Numbered from the stretch's first letter, positions 1-12,593 are shown. The stretch: DNA of 64,000 nucleotides from Dirofilaria immitis (GCA_024305405.1 JAKNDB010000107.1:2480001-2544000), one strand, 5' to 3'. Notes: generated by a model not told the origin, from the sequence alone. A program made the numbers and translations.

Positions 1-206
1 TAATTTGCTTGAAAATTTACGATGTATGTTACTGATGGTTCTATATTGATTAATTAATGGTAGTTTCAAGTCGAAAAATTAAAATCAATCTCAAAAAGAA
101 TTCTGGCATTGTTAATCAGGTCACTTTATAAATTTAAATTTAACATTGTGAATTTCGAAATTTAAATGATGAAATTATTGCAATCCTTGAATATATTTTT
201 TTCTAG

Positions 207-375
207 TTATATGGAATCAATGTATGGTCATGAGGCGAGATTACGCTACGAGCGTTTACCGGAATCATTGAGGATTTTGAGAACAATTAGCCAAAATGCA
301 GTCACCCTATTCCTGGGACGTGTTGATCCTAATCAATCCGAAGCACTTCCGAAAGAATTCTTCAAAACTACTTAA
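207..375 (+). CDS. 3'-terminal exon of an unidentified protein (partial)
   Basis: The exon opens after a TTTTTTTCTAG acceptor ending at 206 and runs about 55 codons to TAA at 373-375. The peptide is charged and looks like real protein: [20 protein letters not shown], then a segment containing [19 protein letters not shown] and a tail ending in EFFKTT. GC content and codon use are higher than in the flanking DNA, which supports coding. An ATG in the preceding intron extends the open frame to 166, but the strong acceptor makes 207 the better boundary. All upstream exons lie outside the window. I do not recognise the family; the helical, Leu/Arg-rich tail would suit the C-terminus of a large cytosolic scaffold protein, but that is a guess. 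There are no signal or membrane features. Confidence 0.55.
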
Positions 376-2418
376 ATATTAATGACGTGTGATACCAGAT
401 GTGTATTTGTATGGGTCATCTTCAAATACCTCATCCCAGTTCAAGGTTTCTTCTTTTCAATTAACTGATTGATTGATTGATTTTTATGTTACTGTCATCG
501 GTATCTGCGCGTTGTTGTTTTGCTTTATGTCTCGAATCCGTTTTTATAGTGGAGATCGATCTTGAAATGCTTAATTTTTATTAAATCTCTTCAAAAAAAA
601 ATCCGATCTGATTTTTAATCATTTGTTATTATTCTAAAATTTTTGCAAAATTTAAACATAAAATTTTGTTAATTATCAACATCACTCGTTAATAATACCA
701 AAACCTATCGTTCTTCTTTTTGCATCACATTCTCTTTTCATGATCGGTCACCCATTGTTATATACGTAAAACGTGTGAAGCTTAGATAATTAAGTATTAG
801 GATGTAAATAAGACATTGAAAAGCGGAGTTGTGATATAGCTAATTTTATACTGTTGTATGTACCACCCTCTCTTTCCCACTCCCTTTCTCTTTTTATTCT
901 TCTTCCTCATTGCAACAGTATTATGATATGATTGTATTCATTCTCAATTGTTACAAATAGTCACAATATTTAAAATGTTATTAATATTATCATCATGATT
1001 ATTTTTTCTATTATATTATTACTCTATTCATTGTTAACAATTTTGTATTGCATATATTCTTATCTGCCATAGAGCGCCATTTTTGCGCAATCAGCAGCAA
1101 AACTTGATATTTGTATTTTTATTTTTATCTATATTAAATGTAAAGTTGTCTGCAATGAACTGCTATGTTTATATCAAAATTGCCCATCGAAGATGCTATC
1201 AAAATAATCGATTCATAAATCTGAATCTGTCTCATTGATTCATTATGAAATAAATTAGGCATTGATTCTGATACTTTCATTTTCACTTCAATCTTTACAT
1301 GGATTATTTCCATCAAAAACATAGCAGTTCGATAAAACTAACAATAGTTGTTGTTGTTTTTTGTTTATAGCATTAATTTGATTAATTAAGATCTACAGAA
1401 GTGCTCTATGCTATACAGTTTACCGGTGATTATTTCAGATCCCAGCGAACTGTTCCGAGTAATTTTCCTTATTGAACCGGTGATTTGAAATTATTCAGGA
1501 TGCATTTTTGTTTATAACTTTTGAACTATTGCGGAATATTTACGGACTTGTTGCATATTCTGTTCCGGTGTTTGCTAATTGGCTTACTGGTTTTGAACGC
1601 AAAATAATGTCTTCATTTGCTAATGATTATTTTATATGAGATATGCCCTATAAAAAGAATAGGATTATTACTTATTGTTCTATGTTAATTTTGGATTGAT
1701 AATCATATCAGTCGATGTAGAAATTAAAGCCATAGAAATAAATATAAAATTATACAACAATGAAATAATTTGATAAATATGAAATGAATTGAAATCATTC
1801 ATCAATCCAAATCAAATCCATCTGTTGAATTATGAGCAAATGAATTCATTGTTTGTGATTTTGTGAATATTTTTTCTTCTAAATTGTATAGTAGTAAACT
1901 GTTTGAATGTCCTCAATTAGTATTCCACTTAGTTCTTCTTTTTCTTTTATTTCTTTGTTCAATTTTTAATTTGTCATTCATTTTACGATGTTTTCTGTTT
2001 CTTTTTTCCTTCTTTTTCAATTTGAACATACTGAAAATATACAGTGATTTCTACACTACCTCTTCTTAATTTTTTTGTGTTATTTCTTTCTTTGCTTTCT
2101 TTCTTTTTACATTTTTTTTTGAGGTATCTTTTTTTTCACTATAAACCATCTGCATCATCGATCGCGGGTAATTTACCGTTATCATTTGATATTATCATTT
2201 AAGGAAAGGAAGAGGAAAAAGCAAATCATCACCACCACTACTGCTACTTTTTTTTTGTTTTCCATTTCAGGCTATAGCTCAAGATAATATTGGAATTTCG
2301 GGAATTTAGAAATTTTCGGGCTTTATGATATCATTAAAATTTTGATAGTTTCGTTTTTTTTTTTCAAAGAAAAAAATTGACTAGTGAGAAAAATTTGATG
2401 AAGCATGAAGGGAAATTA

Positions 2419-2419
<1 letters not shown>

Positions 2420-2482
<63 letters not shown>
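2420..2482. repeat. (GT)n microsatellite
   Basis: About 31 uninterrupted GT dinucleotides between ATTAATGTG and TCTATGC, in intergenic DNA. It should be length-polymorphic. Confidence 0.95.
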
Positions 2483-2483
<1 letters not shown>

Positions 2484-3881
2484 TATGCTTCAGTTGAATC
2501 CTTAAATGGAACTTTATCAATTCGCCAGTTCTTTTTTTTTTCATCTGTCCAAGTATTGTCCAGCTAGTAATTACTATTTAATGGTCACTAGCAGGGTCCA
2601 CACAATCTACCACGAAAATATCTTAACTTTCTAAACTGTTGTTCTGTTACATATATATATCGATTGGCTGTTTAATCAATCAATCATTATTGATTATTCA
2701 TTTCTTATCAGTAACCAGGCTTTCATCACCTGTCATAACGCTTTCCAGGTCTTTTGGCATCTAATTATTGTTTTTTCCATCAATAAATATTTTTGTCCGA
2801 AAGAACCGTTCATTTTACTCTTTGCTCGATAGAGTGAAAATGTATGTATAAAATTTACAATATTTGAAATCATTGAAGATAAACACTATTAGAATAATTG
2901 ATAGTTCGATTATTTAATTTCAACTTTCTTAATTCAATAAAAAGAATGGGAATTATTTGGAATTTGCTGTAAATTGCATAATTTCATAGCTGTTATTATA
3001 TCACAGAGTTGATTATACTATATTATCCGATGGATCAATATTATGATATTGCAATTGTGATATTTATAATTAGATGAAAAGATACTGATTGATCCATATA
3101 TCATGTGTATTGTTACGTTGTTATTTGCAATCAATCAATCAAAAGAGTTGATTGCTTTTTACTAATTTAAATATATGAAATTTAATTCAAACTCTGATAT
3201 CTTTTCATATGATCTAATCTTATTGATTAGTCTTTAAAAAAATATCTATATTGTAAGCTAATCATAATATTTTGCTTTTAATTCATCACTATTCTGCGGA
3301 ACAAATGAAAATAACGATTGATTATTGAGGTAAAGTATTCTTAGAAGAAATACCAAAAATAATTGTTAAAAAAACTTACTTTTAGAATTAGCTAAATAAA
3401 AAGTAAAAAGCAAAAAGAAAAAGAATTTAATATAAATAAAAATAACCAATCTTATATGAATGTTTAACGGGAAGGTAACGATTCACGTAAGATTAGAAAT
3501 TTGCGTAAGTCTCACGCCATATTTACGCTAATTATCTTACGCCATAAATCGAAATCAAAGAATCTCTTTCAAAACTATTAACATAATGAATATATTTGAC
3601 TTTTACATAATTAATAATATGTATGAAAGAATTTAAATTTTAAACTTTATTCTATTCTATATCTAAATGATATTTTACAACTTTTCAAATTAACAATAAT
3701 TTCATATGATAGAATTTGTGCTGCTATGCTTTAAATACTGCATAGATAAGTTATATCTAATTTGATAATGATAAAGAATATAAGAAATATCATAAAAAAT
3801 ATATTATATTAATCAAATATAAACTTCCATTTATAGAATATTGACGTAAATGATGACTCTTAACTTTCCTCGCATTATCAA

Positions 3882-3886
<5 letters not shown>

Positions 3887-3953
<67 letters not shown>
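3887..3953. repeat. (TA)n microsatellite
   Basis: About 33 uninterrupted TA dinucleotides in intergenic DNA, self-complementary and able to extrude as a hairpin. Confidence 0.95.
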
Positions 3954-3955
<2 letters not shown>

Positions 3956-4277
3956 TTAATATATATGTTAAAGGGAATATTTCATTTTCTAAATATTAGA
4001 AATGAGCACAGAAATATTTCCTCAAAACTGATAAAATATTATATTAAATGATTATTAGATTATTGATTGATTATTTTCCTATTAAAGAATTCTTGGAACT
4101 TATTGATAAAATACATAAAGCTATCAAGGGATTTTGTTTGGATCATCGAAATATTGCGCAATATTGGAAAATAATCAATAAATTCTAGTAGCTGATGAAT
4201 ACAAATCACTGATATGAACATAGTTACTAGAATTTTTTTTTTTCCATTTGATCGTAGTAATTACAATATACTACGAA

Positions 4278-4495
4278 AAAGCAATATTTAAATTTTGCAT
4301 TGATTAATTGAGTGCTTATCAAAAGGAATATTCAAATTTTGCATTGATTAGTTGAGTGCTTATCAAGAAGAAATATTCAAATTTTGCATTGATCACTTGA
4401 GTGCTTATCAAGAAGGAATATTCAAATTTTGCATTGATTAGTTGAGTGCTTATCAAGAAGGAATATTTAAATTTTGCATTGATCACTTGAGCTTA
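4278..4495. repeat. 45-bp tandem array, about five units of two alternating types
   Basis: Units of about 45 bp contain the core TTTGCATTGAT, followed by either TAGTTGAG/TAATTGAG or CACTTGAG, then TGCTTATCAA. The two subtypes alternate over the last four units, suggesting growth by duplication of a 90-bp dimer. The final unit is truncated after CACTTGAG. No open frame or gene is associated with it. Confidence 0.9.
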
Positions 4496-5837
4496 TCTAT
4501 TTGCCAAATATAGGAATTCTTTTATCATTTATTTATCTTCATTAAAATTAATTTCAATTAAACTTTTAATGAAAAGAAATATTTTGTTGTCAGTGGAAAA
4601 TTAATGGATTTGTTGAATGAACAAAATGCTACGTTATACATTCGATTAAATGGAAATTTTGATAGTACCCGATGAGCGCAGCGCTATTGGTACTCTAACT
4701 GATCAGACGATATTTTATCATCGAAAAATTCGGAACAGACGTATAATTTATTGCTATACTTCAAATTAAAGATATACGACATATTACATTATGATAATGA
4801 ATAGGTACTTTTTACTGGAAAATATTTTCAGTAATTGTAATAAAGTTTACCCTTCGATTTTATACAATTATACAACTTAATGAATCAAATTTCATAAAAT
4901 AAGAAACGTACAAATCATTTGGGGAAATTCATTCTTCTCGATCATTTTTAAACTTTTATCATAAGGATGTAAAATGTAAAATGTAAGGAAGAGTTGAATA
5001 ACACAAATTAATAATGTGTAATATATCAAAGTTGAGTAATCGAACAAAACATCTAAGATCTAATTTTAAAATTATCATTTCACCCGCTTCTTCTATAAAT
5101 TCATTCTCGATCATTTTTAACTTTTATCATAAGGATGACAATATAAAATATAAGGAAGAGTTGAATAACATAAATTAATAATGTATAATATGTGATGACA
5201 TATTAATTAGCATAATGATACTACATAAATTATTTTAGAATTTAAATCATAGACATTTCCCAAACGAATACAAAATATGATAATATATATCAAAATTATC
5301 ATTTTGAAAACTTTAAACCTATTGCATTTCTTATAAATCATCCCTTAAATAAATTTTTCAAAATTAGAAAAACTTTTTTCACAGTTCCAATAATTAATTA
5401 TTGATGCAGAGAAAGATTTATTAAACTAAACTACGGTAACCATTAATCGAATAGTAATTTTCATATCGTAATATCTATATTAGATATTACGATAGATTGA
5501 TAATTTATATAACAAATATTTTCTGATAATGAATTAATATTTAAAATTTACATATATTTGCTTTGCTAGTTATTGTTGTTTTCTTTAATATTGAAATAAT
5601 ATTAAAAAAATAAACGAATTTCTTTAGATATTTTTAAATTCTAAATTCAATATTTCACACTTATTTTAAATCATAAATACGGCATCTTGTTCCAGGATAT
5701 GACACGTTATGTTAGTATCATATTAATCATTGTCCGATCGAATATGATTTTTGAACTATTAATTAAATTTTCTTCAGACTTCAAATTTACTCTATTAATA
5801 AAATTTTTTTTTCACATATATATAATCGAAATAAATT
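4496..5837. other. Intergenic AT-rich DNA with a local ~100-bp duplication
   Basis: No gene is recognisable. Two diverged copies of a ~95-100-bp segment occur at about 4930-5030 and 5100-5195; both run from CGATCATTTTTAA through AGGAAGAGTTGAATAACA. A short GC-richer hairpin-like element lies near 4661-4695, and a perfect 12-bp inverted repeat with a 5-base loop lies at 5465-5493. Confidence 0.6.
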
Positions 5838-8577
5838 GAATATTATATTAATTCGAAATGAAATTACATTTACATAGGTCATGTCATGTCAAAGTTCAAA
5901 TGAGATAGGTCATGTCATGTCACAGTTCAAATGAGAAAATGAAGCATAGTAAAGAAATGAATTTTAATTAATAACAATACAACTTTAATAAAACTTGGAA
6001 GGATGCGCTGATCAATAATTACATTCTTTCAATGTACCGAAAAAAAGATTATTTCGCCTTCTGTGACAATTATTAATTATTAAGCCTTCTACGTAAATAA
6101 GAAGCAACATTGTCATAACTGATTAATCTTACGGAAGTAATAATAATAAATTTAATTTATCTTTACATGAGGATATATTCAGTATCAGTTATAGCATTAT
6201 CTTTATCAGTCTTCTTATCAGCATTATCTTTTACTTCTAAAAAACAGCCAATACTAAAGAACTAATTATGATCTTTTAGCATTTGTACATTTCATATAGA
6301 AAATTTTTACTCTCTCAGTTCCAATTAATTCTTTAAATTACAAAAAATTGAAATACTAAAAATATTCACACAATTTTTCCAAACTTTTTAGTAATAAAAA
6401 TGAAACTTCGATAATTAAAAAATAAAATTCATTGATTATTCTACGAATTTCTTTGGAAAACAAAGAATATCAATGGTAAAAGTGTTGACTGATAAGATAA
6501 TATCTATTACTTTATTTAATCTATCAGATGTTGTAGTCGTTATCAGTGCAATAGAATGAAATCAGAAAGCCAAACAACCGTTTATTTGATTTCTAATATG
6601 TACACTGAAGAATTATCACCGAAAAATATCATTTATACTATTAAATGCTTCCAGAATATACTTCACGTATACCGAATATCACGGTGTATTATCAGCATAT
6701 GAAAGAAGAGATAATATGATATGATCACATTTTAAGCGTATAGAAAATGAATAGAGAATATATGTCACATTGTAATTTCCATTTAAAGCATTTCAATATT
6801 ATCAGTGATTCATAGTTCATTAATAAAAGAATTTTTAATAAAATACAGGTAATATACAAAAGTCTTTAATGCTAGTCCACTAACAGTTTCTGTTTGATGC
6901 TTTTCTGGCCTAGTCTTTGGTGAAAAACTTGATTAATGAGCAATTGTTGGCCAATTCAATCACTAGGCTTCTTTCATATCGAATAAACATTTCATATATC
7001 ATAATGAATGTATACATATATTTATATCGACGATATTTTCTTAGATATATTAAAAGGCAAAATAAATTTTTGCATTTGTTACTAAGACATATTGAAATAT
7101 ACAAAATGTAATTGAATTATCAATTATCATTTATATATTTTAATGATTCAAAACAAACGTATATATTTCTCTCAAAATTAGATATCAACATTATCCAACC
7201 TTTTATTTTTATCTTTAATTCCCATCATATCACATAATGATATGAATGATTAGATAGTATCAGTAGATGAAAGCATTTTTATTCTTATCTTTAGCTATAA
7301 AAATTAAATATACGTATAAATAAAGAGAATAGCATAATGATAAATGAATTATACATATAACTCTAATAGATTAGAGAATATTTATATATACAAAAGTTAA
7401 ATTAATAAATGAGATTGGATAAACCCGAAATAAATGAAATGCTGAAATAAACAATAAAATGCGAAATTACAATATATAGATAACTATACCGATTGAATCC
7501 GCAAATTTGCTTAATATTATCAAAACTAAAATGAAAGCAAATGAAATTTATCAAATTATCATAAAATCACTTCCTTTCTTCTTCTAACATATCAAAGAAA
7601 ATAAAAAAGAACGCATAATTTTGATTTAATAGAAAAATGATTAACATATCATAAAGGATGAAAAGTGATAATATCAGTTATGCAAATAATCGAATATATA
7701 AAAATCACAAAAATATTTCTGAAGTCATTTACTATAAAAATGTTAAGTACCTATAATGATTGTTTCATCCCAAAATATCACAAAATATGCTATTATTAAA
7801 TTATTTTGTTTGATGCTTAGAATTCAATGAAAAGTTATTTTTAGTATTAAGCTTAGTTGGAAAACAAACAATATCATCCAAAGCAGACATATTGATCTTC
7901 TGATTTGATTCATTTAATGATACATTTGTTGTTCGATTTGTTAGTTTTTTTGTTCACTTAAACTACTCCTAGTCACTGAATTTTGTACAGCTGGTGGACT
8001 AGGTAAAATGATTTCATTAAATGCTGGTTTAAGTAGAAATGATGCCGATGATTTATCTGGTTCCATTTTAAATGGATCAGGCCAAAGGGAATTAATATTC
8101 GTGGGTTGATTTTGAATCATAAATGATGTTAATAAGCTGTTTGGTTCAGTCCCGGATGAATCTGGCCAAAAGGACTGTTATTTGTAGATTGATTTGGAAG
8201 TATAAATGACTCCAATAAGTTGTCTGATTTTGTTTCAAATGGATCTTGCCGAAAGGAGGCAGAACTTTTAGGTTGGCTTGGAAGTATAAATGATTTCGAT
8301 GGATTATGCGGTTCCGGTTCAAATGGATCTGGCCATAAGGAATTATAATTTGTAGATTGACCATTATTTATACTTGCTCTTGCATTGATCGGTTGTAAAA
8401 TGTTCGGTTGGCTGCGTAACCGTAGATTCTGCTCGCGTTCGGCAGCTAATCGTTTCTTATCAGCAAGGCTTAATAAGTTCTAAAATATTATTAAGATGGA
8501 AATAAAGAATACTTTCGACATGTTAAGGCTTAATGTAAATATGTGTCAAATAAATTCAATAATAAAAATGATTTGCT
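5838..8577. repeat. Left arm of a 2.7-kb inverted duplication (partner 53016-55748)
   Basis: The reverse complement of this segment matches 53016-55748 almost throughout. One end lies in the last intron of SCYL2: identity stops between T8577 and 8578, opposite A53016. The other lies in intergenic DNA near 5838, opposite 55748. Compared stretches differ by scattered substitutions and small indels; for example, a 9-base difference near 5868 and an A-run of 7 versus 8 near 6043. The arm therefore holds the SCYL2 terminal exon (the source copy) plus about 2 kb of downstream DNA. Near its outer end a 31-bp unit (ATAGGTCATGTCATGTCA core) is repeated twice in tandem. Confidence 0.93.
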
Positions 8578-11500
8578 TTCAAATCTGATTTGTGAATTAA
8601 ATAGACAAACCATCAATAACTTTACTTACAGTATTTTTATTAATACCATTTGTTTTCCTACCAGTTGAACTTTCGATAACCAAATCTGATAGGCTATCGG
8701 ATATTGAATCCTTAAAATTTCTGTTATAAGATATAAAAGTATTTGTATCAATCTCTATCAACATAGCCAACCATAGCCAAATAGTTACGAGATTATTACC
8801 TTGTTTTGAGTAGCAACTGGTTGACCAAGTACATTGGCAAACTCGCCAACACTACGCTGTTCCTCTTGACTAGCACTTAGCTGTTGCAACCGCTGTCGTT
8901 GTTCCTTCTCAATCTGTATTACAATTTAATAATATCAAGAAGAATAAACATTCTAGCACATAAATTAAATTTAGAAACAAATTTTTCAAACAAAATGATA
9001 TACCCTATCAAGAATATGGTGTATTAGTGCCATATACTGTTCAAATTGAGGCATATTCAATGTATTCTCCATTGAAGACGCAATCAGAAAAGGTAAAATG
9101 TTTTTGGCACATTGTTCTCGAGTTATACCAAAACGACTCTCTTCATATGCTAATTTGTAGATTCCTAAAAATAAAGTTTTCCAATTCAATACAACCTAAA
9201 TTTTATTTATAGAATATATTTTTCTCTTGTCAAAATGGCAGCTATATTTTCCTACTTAGATTTACATAATTTTAAACTGACGTCCGAAGAAATGATAATA
9301 TGTAGAGAATTGAAAAAGAAAACACATACCCAAAACAGCCATAAGGATTGCTGGTTCCCGGCTAATCACTTTAGGCAAAGCTGGAATGATTTGATCCGTT
9401 ACCATCCACGGCTCCAAAGAAGGTAACAATTTTCCTATGCACAACAATGCCTGAACTCGTATCTGTAAAAATGAAGCATATTTACTAAAAAAAAGCAAAA
9501 CACATTTTCCTTGTCATAATTATAAATAAATAAGTAAGTCAAAGATAAACAAGTAAATAAATGAATGAATTTATTAATTTTAAAAAGAATGCAAATCCAA
9601 TTAGAGAGATGAATGTATCTCACAGTTAAGACTCCTCCTCCATCAATAATTAATAATAGCAATTTGGGTAGAACTTCTGTTTTCATAGATTGCTTTTCAA
9701 TCATTTTGGCAACTTTCGGAATGACCGAAAGACATAATTCCTGCAATTATTTCTTATTTCTTTTTAATAGTAAAGTGATCTTCCAACATATTTTTCAAAA
9801 ATTTTTTCTAATAAAAACATTTAGAGAAAATTATATGAAGAGATAATTCGATTTGGGAATACTTGTAAAAGCACCTGGATTTTCACTGTTTCGCTGGATA
9901 AAGCATTACAAATTAAAGGTAACAAATATTTACGAGCAGCCTCCTCGCTTGTTTTTTGCAGTAACAGGTCCATATTTTGCAATAACAACAACAAAATCTA
10001 TAATAATGATGTAAATGAACATGCGAATTTCTCTTTCCTAATATAAAATAGCGCAAAGAGTTTGCTTAATACGATATCTACAAAATCAGCAATTTACTTG
10101 ATATGGCCGTTCAAGAACAAATATCGGAATCAACTGCGGCAAAACAGCTGCAGCAAATTCATCATTATTAGTTGCTCCAGCAATATGAAAAACACTAGGA
10201 AGAATGAATGGCACTAATTCTGTTGCAATAAATTCTGCACATAGTTGCGGAAGGATTTTTGTACAAGTGGCCGCTAAAAATTCATACTTCATTAACAATG
10301 TGTATCAGTCATTGTTGAAGATCATAATGAATAAAATCCATAAATATGAAGTTTATAAACTAGAAGAATATGTTAGCATTTATTCTAGTTTATCAGTTTT
10401 AAAATAAAAGCAGTCGTTACTTACTTTTGGAAATTTCACCAAGAGTTGTGGTAACTGCTTGAAAAATTCATTTTCTGAGTGTAGTCCATTTGACACAAAG
10501 AATCCAAGCTATTCAGTGTTCGAATTAGCGGCTCATCAAAATAGATTACCTGCGAAATATAATTGTATTTCAGTGATGGTCGTAATAGTTCCAAATGTAA
10601 GCAAAATATATTTCATACTTGTATGTTAAATGTCTATAGAAATGGTATTGCTGAAATAATTACATATAAAGAATAAAGAAGATAATAATGAGGGCGAAAT
10701 TACTTTGGAAAATTGAGTAGCATCGGGTCGGAGATCAGGTGTCAAATTCAAACACATTTTTAGATCGTCACGAAGCTCAGCAGGAACATTTATGAATATT
10801 GACATAGGTAATGTGTTTAACTGAAAATAATAATCCGAATATGGTAATGTATCTATTAAGAAAGTCTAACAATGGTTGGACATCGTCCGTTGATTCCATT
10901 CCAGCATTTCATATATTACCTAGAGAATATGGTAATGTATCTATTAAGAAAAAGTACTGAGAATATACAAATTTTAAAGTATAACCTTTTCAGTATTTTT
11001 ACGAAAATTATCCAACGAATTTTTATTATCAAATGGTTGTTTTCCTCCATTGAAAACTGTTAAAGCCATAACGCCAAACGAAAATATATCAGAATATGGA
11101 TCGCAGCGACCACCGACCAGATATTCTGGAGCCAGATAGTCTAACAATGGTTGAACGACGGACATCGTCCGTTGATTCCATTCCAGCATTTCATATATTA
11201 CCTAGAGAATCGGCAATAATTTATAAAAACTGATACTTACAGAAGATTTCATTTGGATATAGTTAATTGTAGAAATTCTATTAAAACTAGAAAATTACTG
11301 ACAATAAATGAAGGATGATACAAGAACCATAACTTAATGGAGAACTTTAGCAACATTTCGTAACTTCAGAATTATGTCATAAAAATTCTACAACAAATTT
11401 TATACCTGATTATTGGTATTTTGAGTACCTTGCACCGCAAAATCGAAACCTGCTAATTTCCATTCACCCTTTTCATTAATTATTACACTTTCAGGAGATA

Positions 11501-12593
11501 CATTTCGATGTAACATCCGTACATCAATATGTAAAAATGATAAAGCTTCGACAATCTGCAATATGAATTCCATCGAATTTTAAATAATAATTATCGTTAC
11601 AGTAAAGTGAATTATGAAAATGGAAAAAACTTTAAATTCATTCATTCAAAAAAAACTCTAAATCCCAGTCTTTGTTCATTAAAAATACTCTAAATTTCAA
11701 TCTGATTTTTTTCAGATCCCAGATTCGTTTAAGAAAAAACCACTTTACTTGAAAAAGTCCATAGCGAATTTCAATATCCAAAAGCTCAAATTCTTCTAAA
11801 TGTGTCGGATGAGGAGTTATATTATCTAAATGTCCGAGAGCGTTAGCCAACGATGCAAAAACAGGTTCTGTACAGAAAGCATATGAGTCTCTGAAAAAAA
11901 CATTCCTTAAAAGAATAACCAAGGAAATAATCCAAGAACATCAATACATCATGAACCGAAATTACGATTTCATTCTCATTTTGACAAGTTTTTCAAACAC
12001 TGTCCATAATGATGAAATGGAAAAAAATAACCGAGATTCTTCAAGTGGATGGTCAATAACGAGAATACGTGGATGCCTTAACCGCGTAAGTTGCGATACT
12101 CCTTTCTTCAAAATTTCCGAGAACAATTCCCTTTCATATCTCGGCCACTTTTCCAAATTTCGTTTCTCAAATAACCAAACCGAAACAGGCTAAAATAAGA
12201 TTGAAATCTGATTCGATAGTTTTGATAAAACTAATAAAATGAAAATAAAAATATGACAGCATAATCACAAAATATATAAGTATACAAGTAATAAATTCAT
12301 TACATAAATGGATCTCTTGTGTAAAAAAGAGGTGAATTCAAAGAAGAGATATAATGAATTTAAGTAAACAATACCTAATACTTAAATTATTTTAAAATAA
12401 CTACCTTCTTGGTTGAGCGCTTCTGAGCTGCATAAATTTTCCAGCTATATGCTGGTCCAGCACTTCCAACTTGTGATAATACCTCATAATCTCGTGTTAC
12501 TGGATTTCCTGGTAAAGCATTACTTACTTGCGCTGCTACCGAAGTTACTGTGGAACGTATCCTATTTAAATAATAGTCAACATTTATCGCCAT
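7801..12593 (-). CDS. SCYL2: SCY1-like pseudokinase 2 (SCYL2/CVAK104 orthologue); frame broken by three apparent indels
   Basis: SCYL2 is a catalytically impaired kinase-like protein that binds clathrin and AP-2 in trans-Golgi/endosome traffic. Exons (minus strand): 12405-12593, 12032-12189, 11749-11890, 11406-11555, 10986-11201, 10704-10820, about 10430-10549, 10098-10286, about 9876-9998, 9640-9741, 9331-9462, 9002-9166, 8802-8916, 8630-8712 and 7801-8478. The N-terminus carries the family signature GNPVTR, then LTRLRHPRILVIDHPLEESR. In the kinase-like domain HRNVSPESV replaces HRD...N and GFDF replaces DFG, so key catalytic residues are missing as expected. DYLAPEY and HEAT-like helices follow (e.g. 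FFKQLPQLLVKFPK). The tail repeats WPDPF/QDPF motifs and ends with MSALDDI, matching the vertebrate MSALNNLF. Single-base losses near 10503, 8175 and 7947-7953 shift the frame; read literally, the tail stops at 8129. A TTTTGCAG acceptor 11 bases before the ATG suggests trans-splicing. Confidence 0.9.
10864..10936. repeat. Intronic partial copy of the neighbouring SCYL2 exon start
   Basis: The stretch AGTCTAACAATGGTTG...GACATCGTCC...TATTACCTAGAGAAT repeats the 5' end of the exon at 11139-11209 together with its splice acceptor, minus about 7-9 bases. It lies in the next intron. The adjoining GAATATGGTAATGTATC is itself repeated on both sides (about 10837 and 10925), so the insert is bracketed by a short direct repeat. 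This looks like a small templated or slipped duplication. Confidence 0.85.

Larger units (their letters stand above)
376..4276. other. Intergenic / 3'-flanking DNA, no gene recognised
   Basis: About 3.9 kb downstream of the first gene. The first 2 kb are less AT-rich and hold pyrimidine-rich tracts (about 1870-2250) that may include 3' UTR. Short open frames here are low-complexity (Phe/Leu/Ser-rich) and lack splice-site or codon support. A GT microsatellite and a TA microsatellite, listed separately, lie inside it. Confidence 0.6.

Noticed and set aside
531..545. TCTCGAATCCG resembling a tRNA B box
   Set aside because: No matching A box, acceptor stem or anticodon arm at the right distance; no tRNA is supported anywhere in the window.
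6910..7111. Open frames on both strands, repeated at 54480-54681
   Set aside because: They recur only because the segment is part of the inverted duplication. Composition is AT-rich and protein-like features are lacking.
8146..8364. Minus-strand open frame with YSHLYFQINLQI-type repeats, also at 53208-53447
   Set aside because: An out-of-frame shadow of the repeated SCYL2 tail, whose true frame encodes the DPF motifs.
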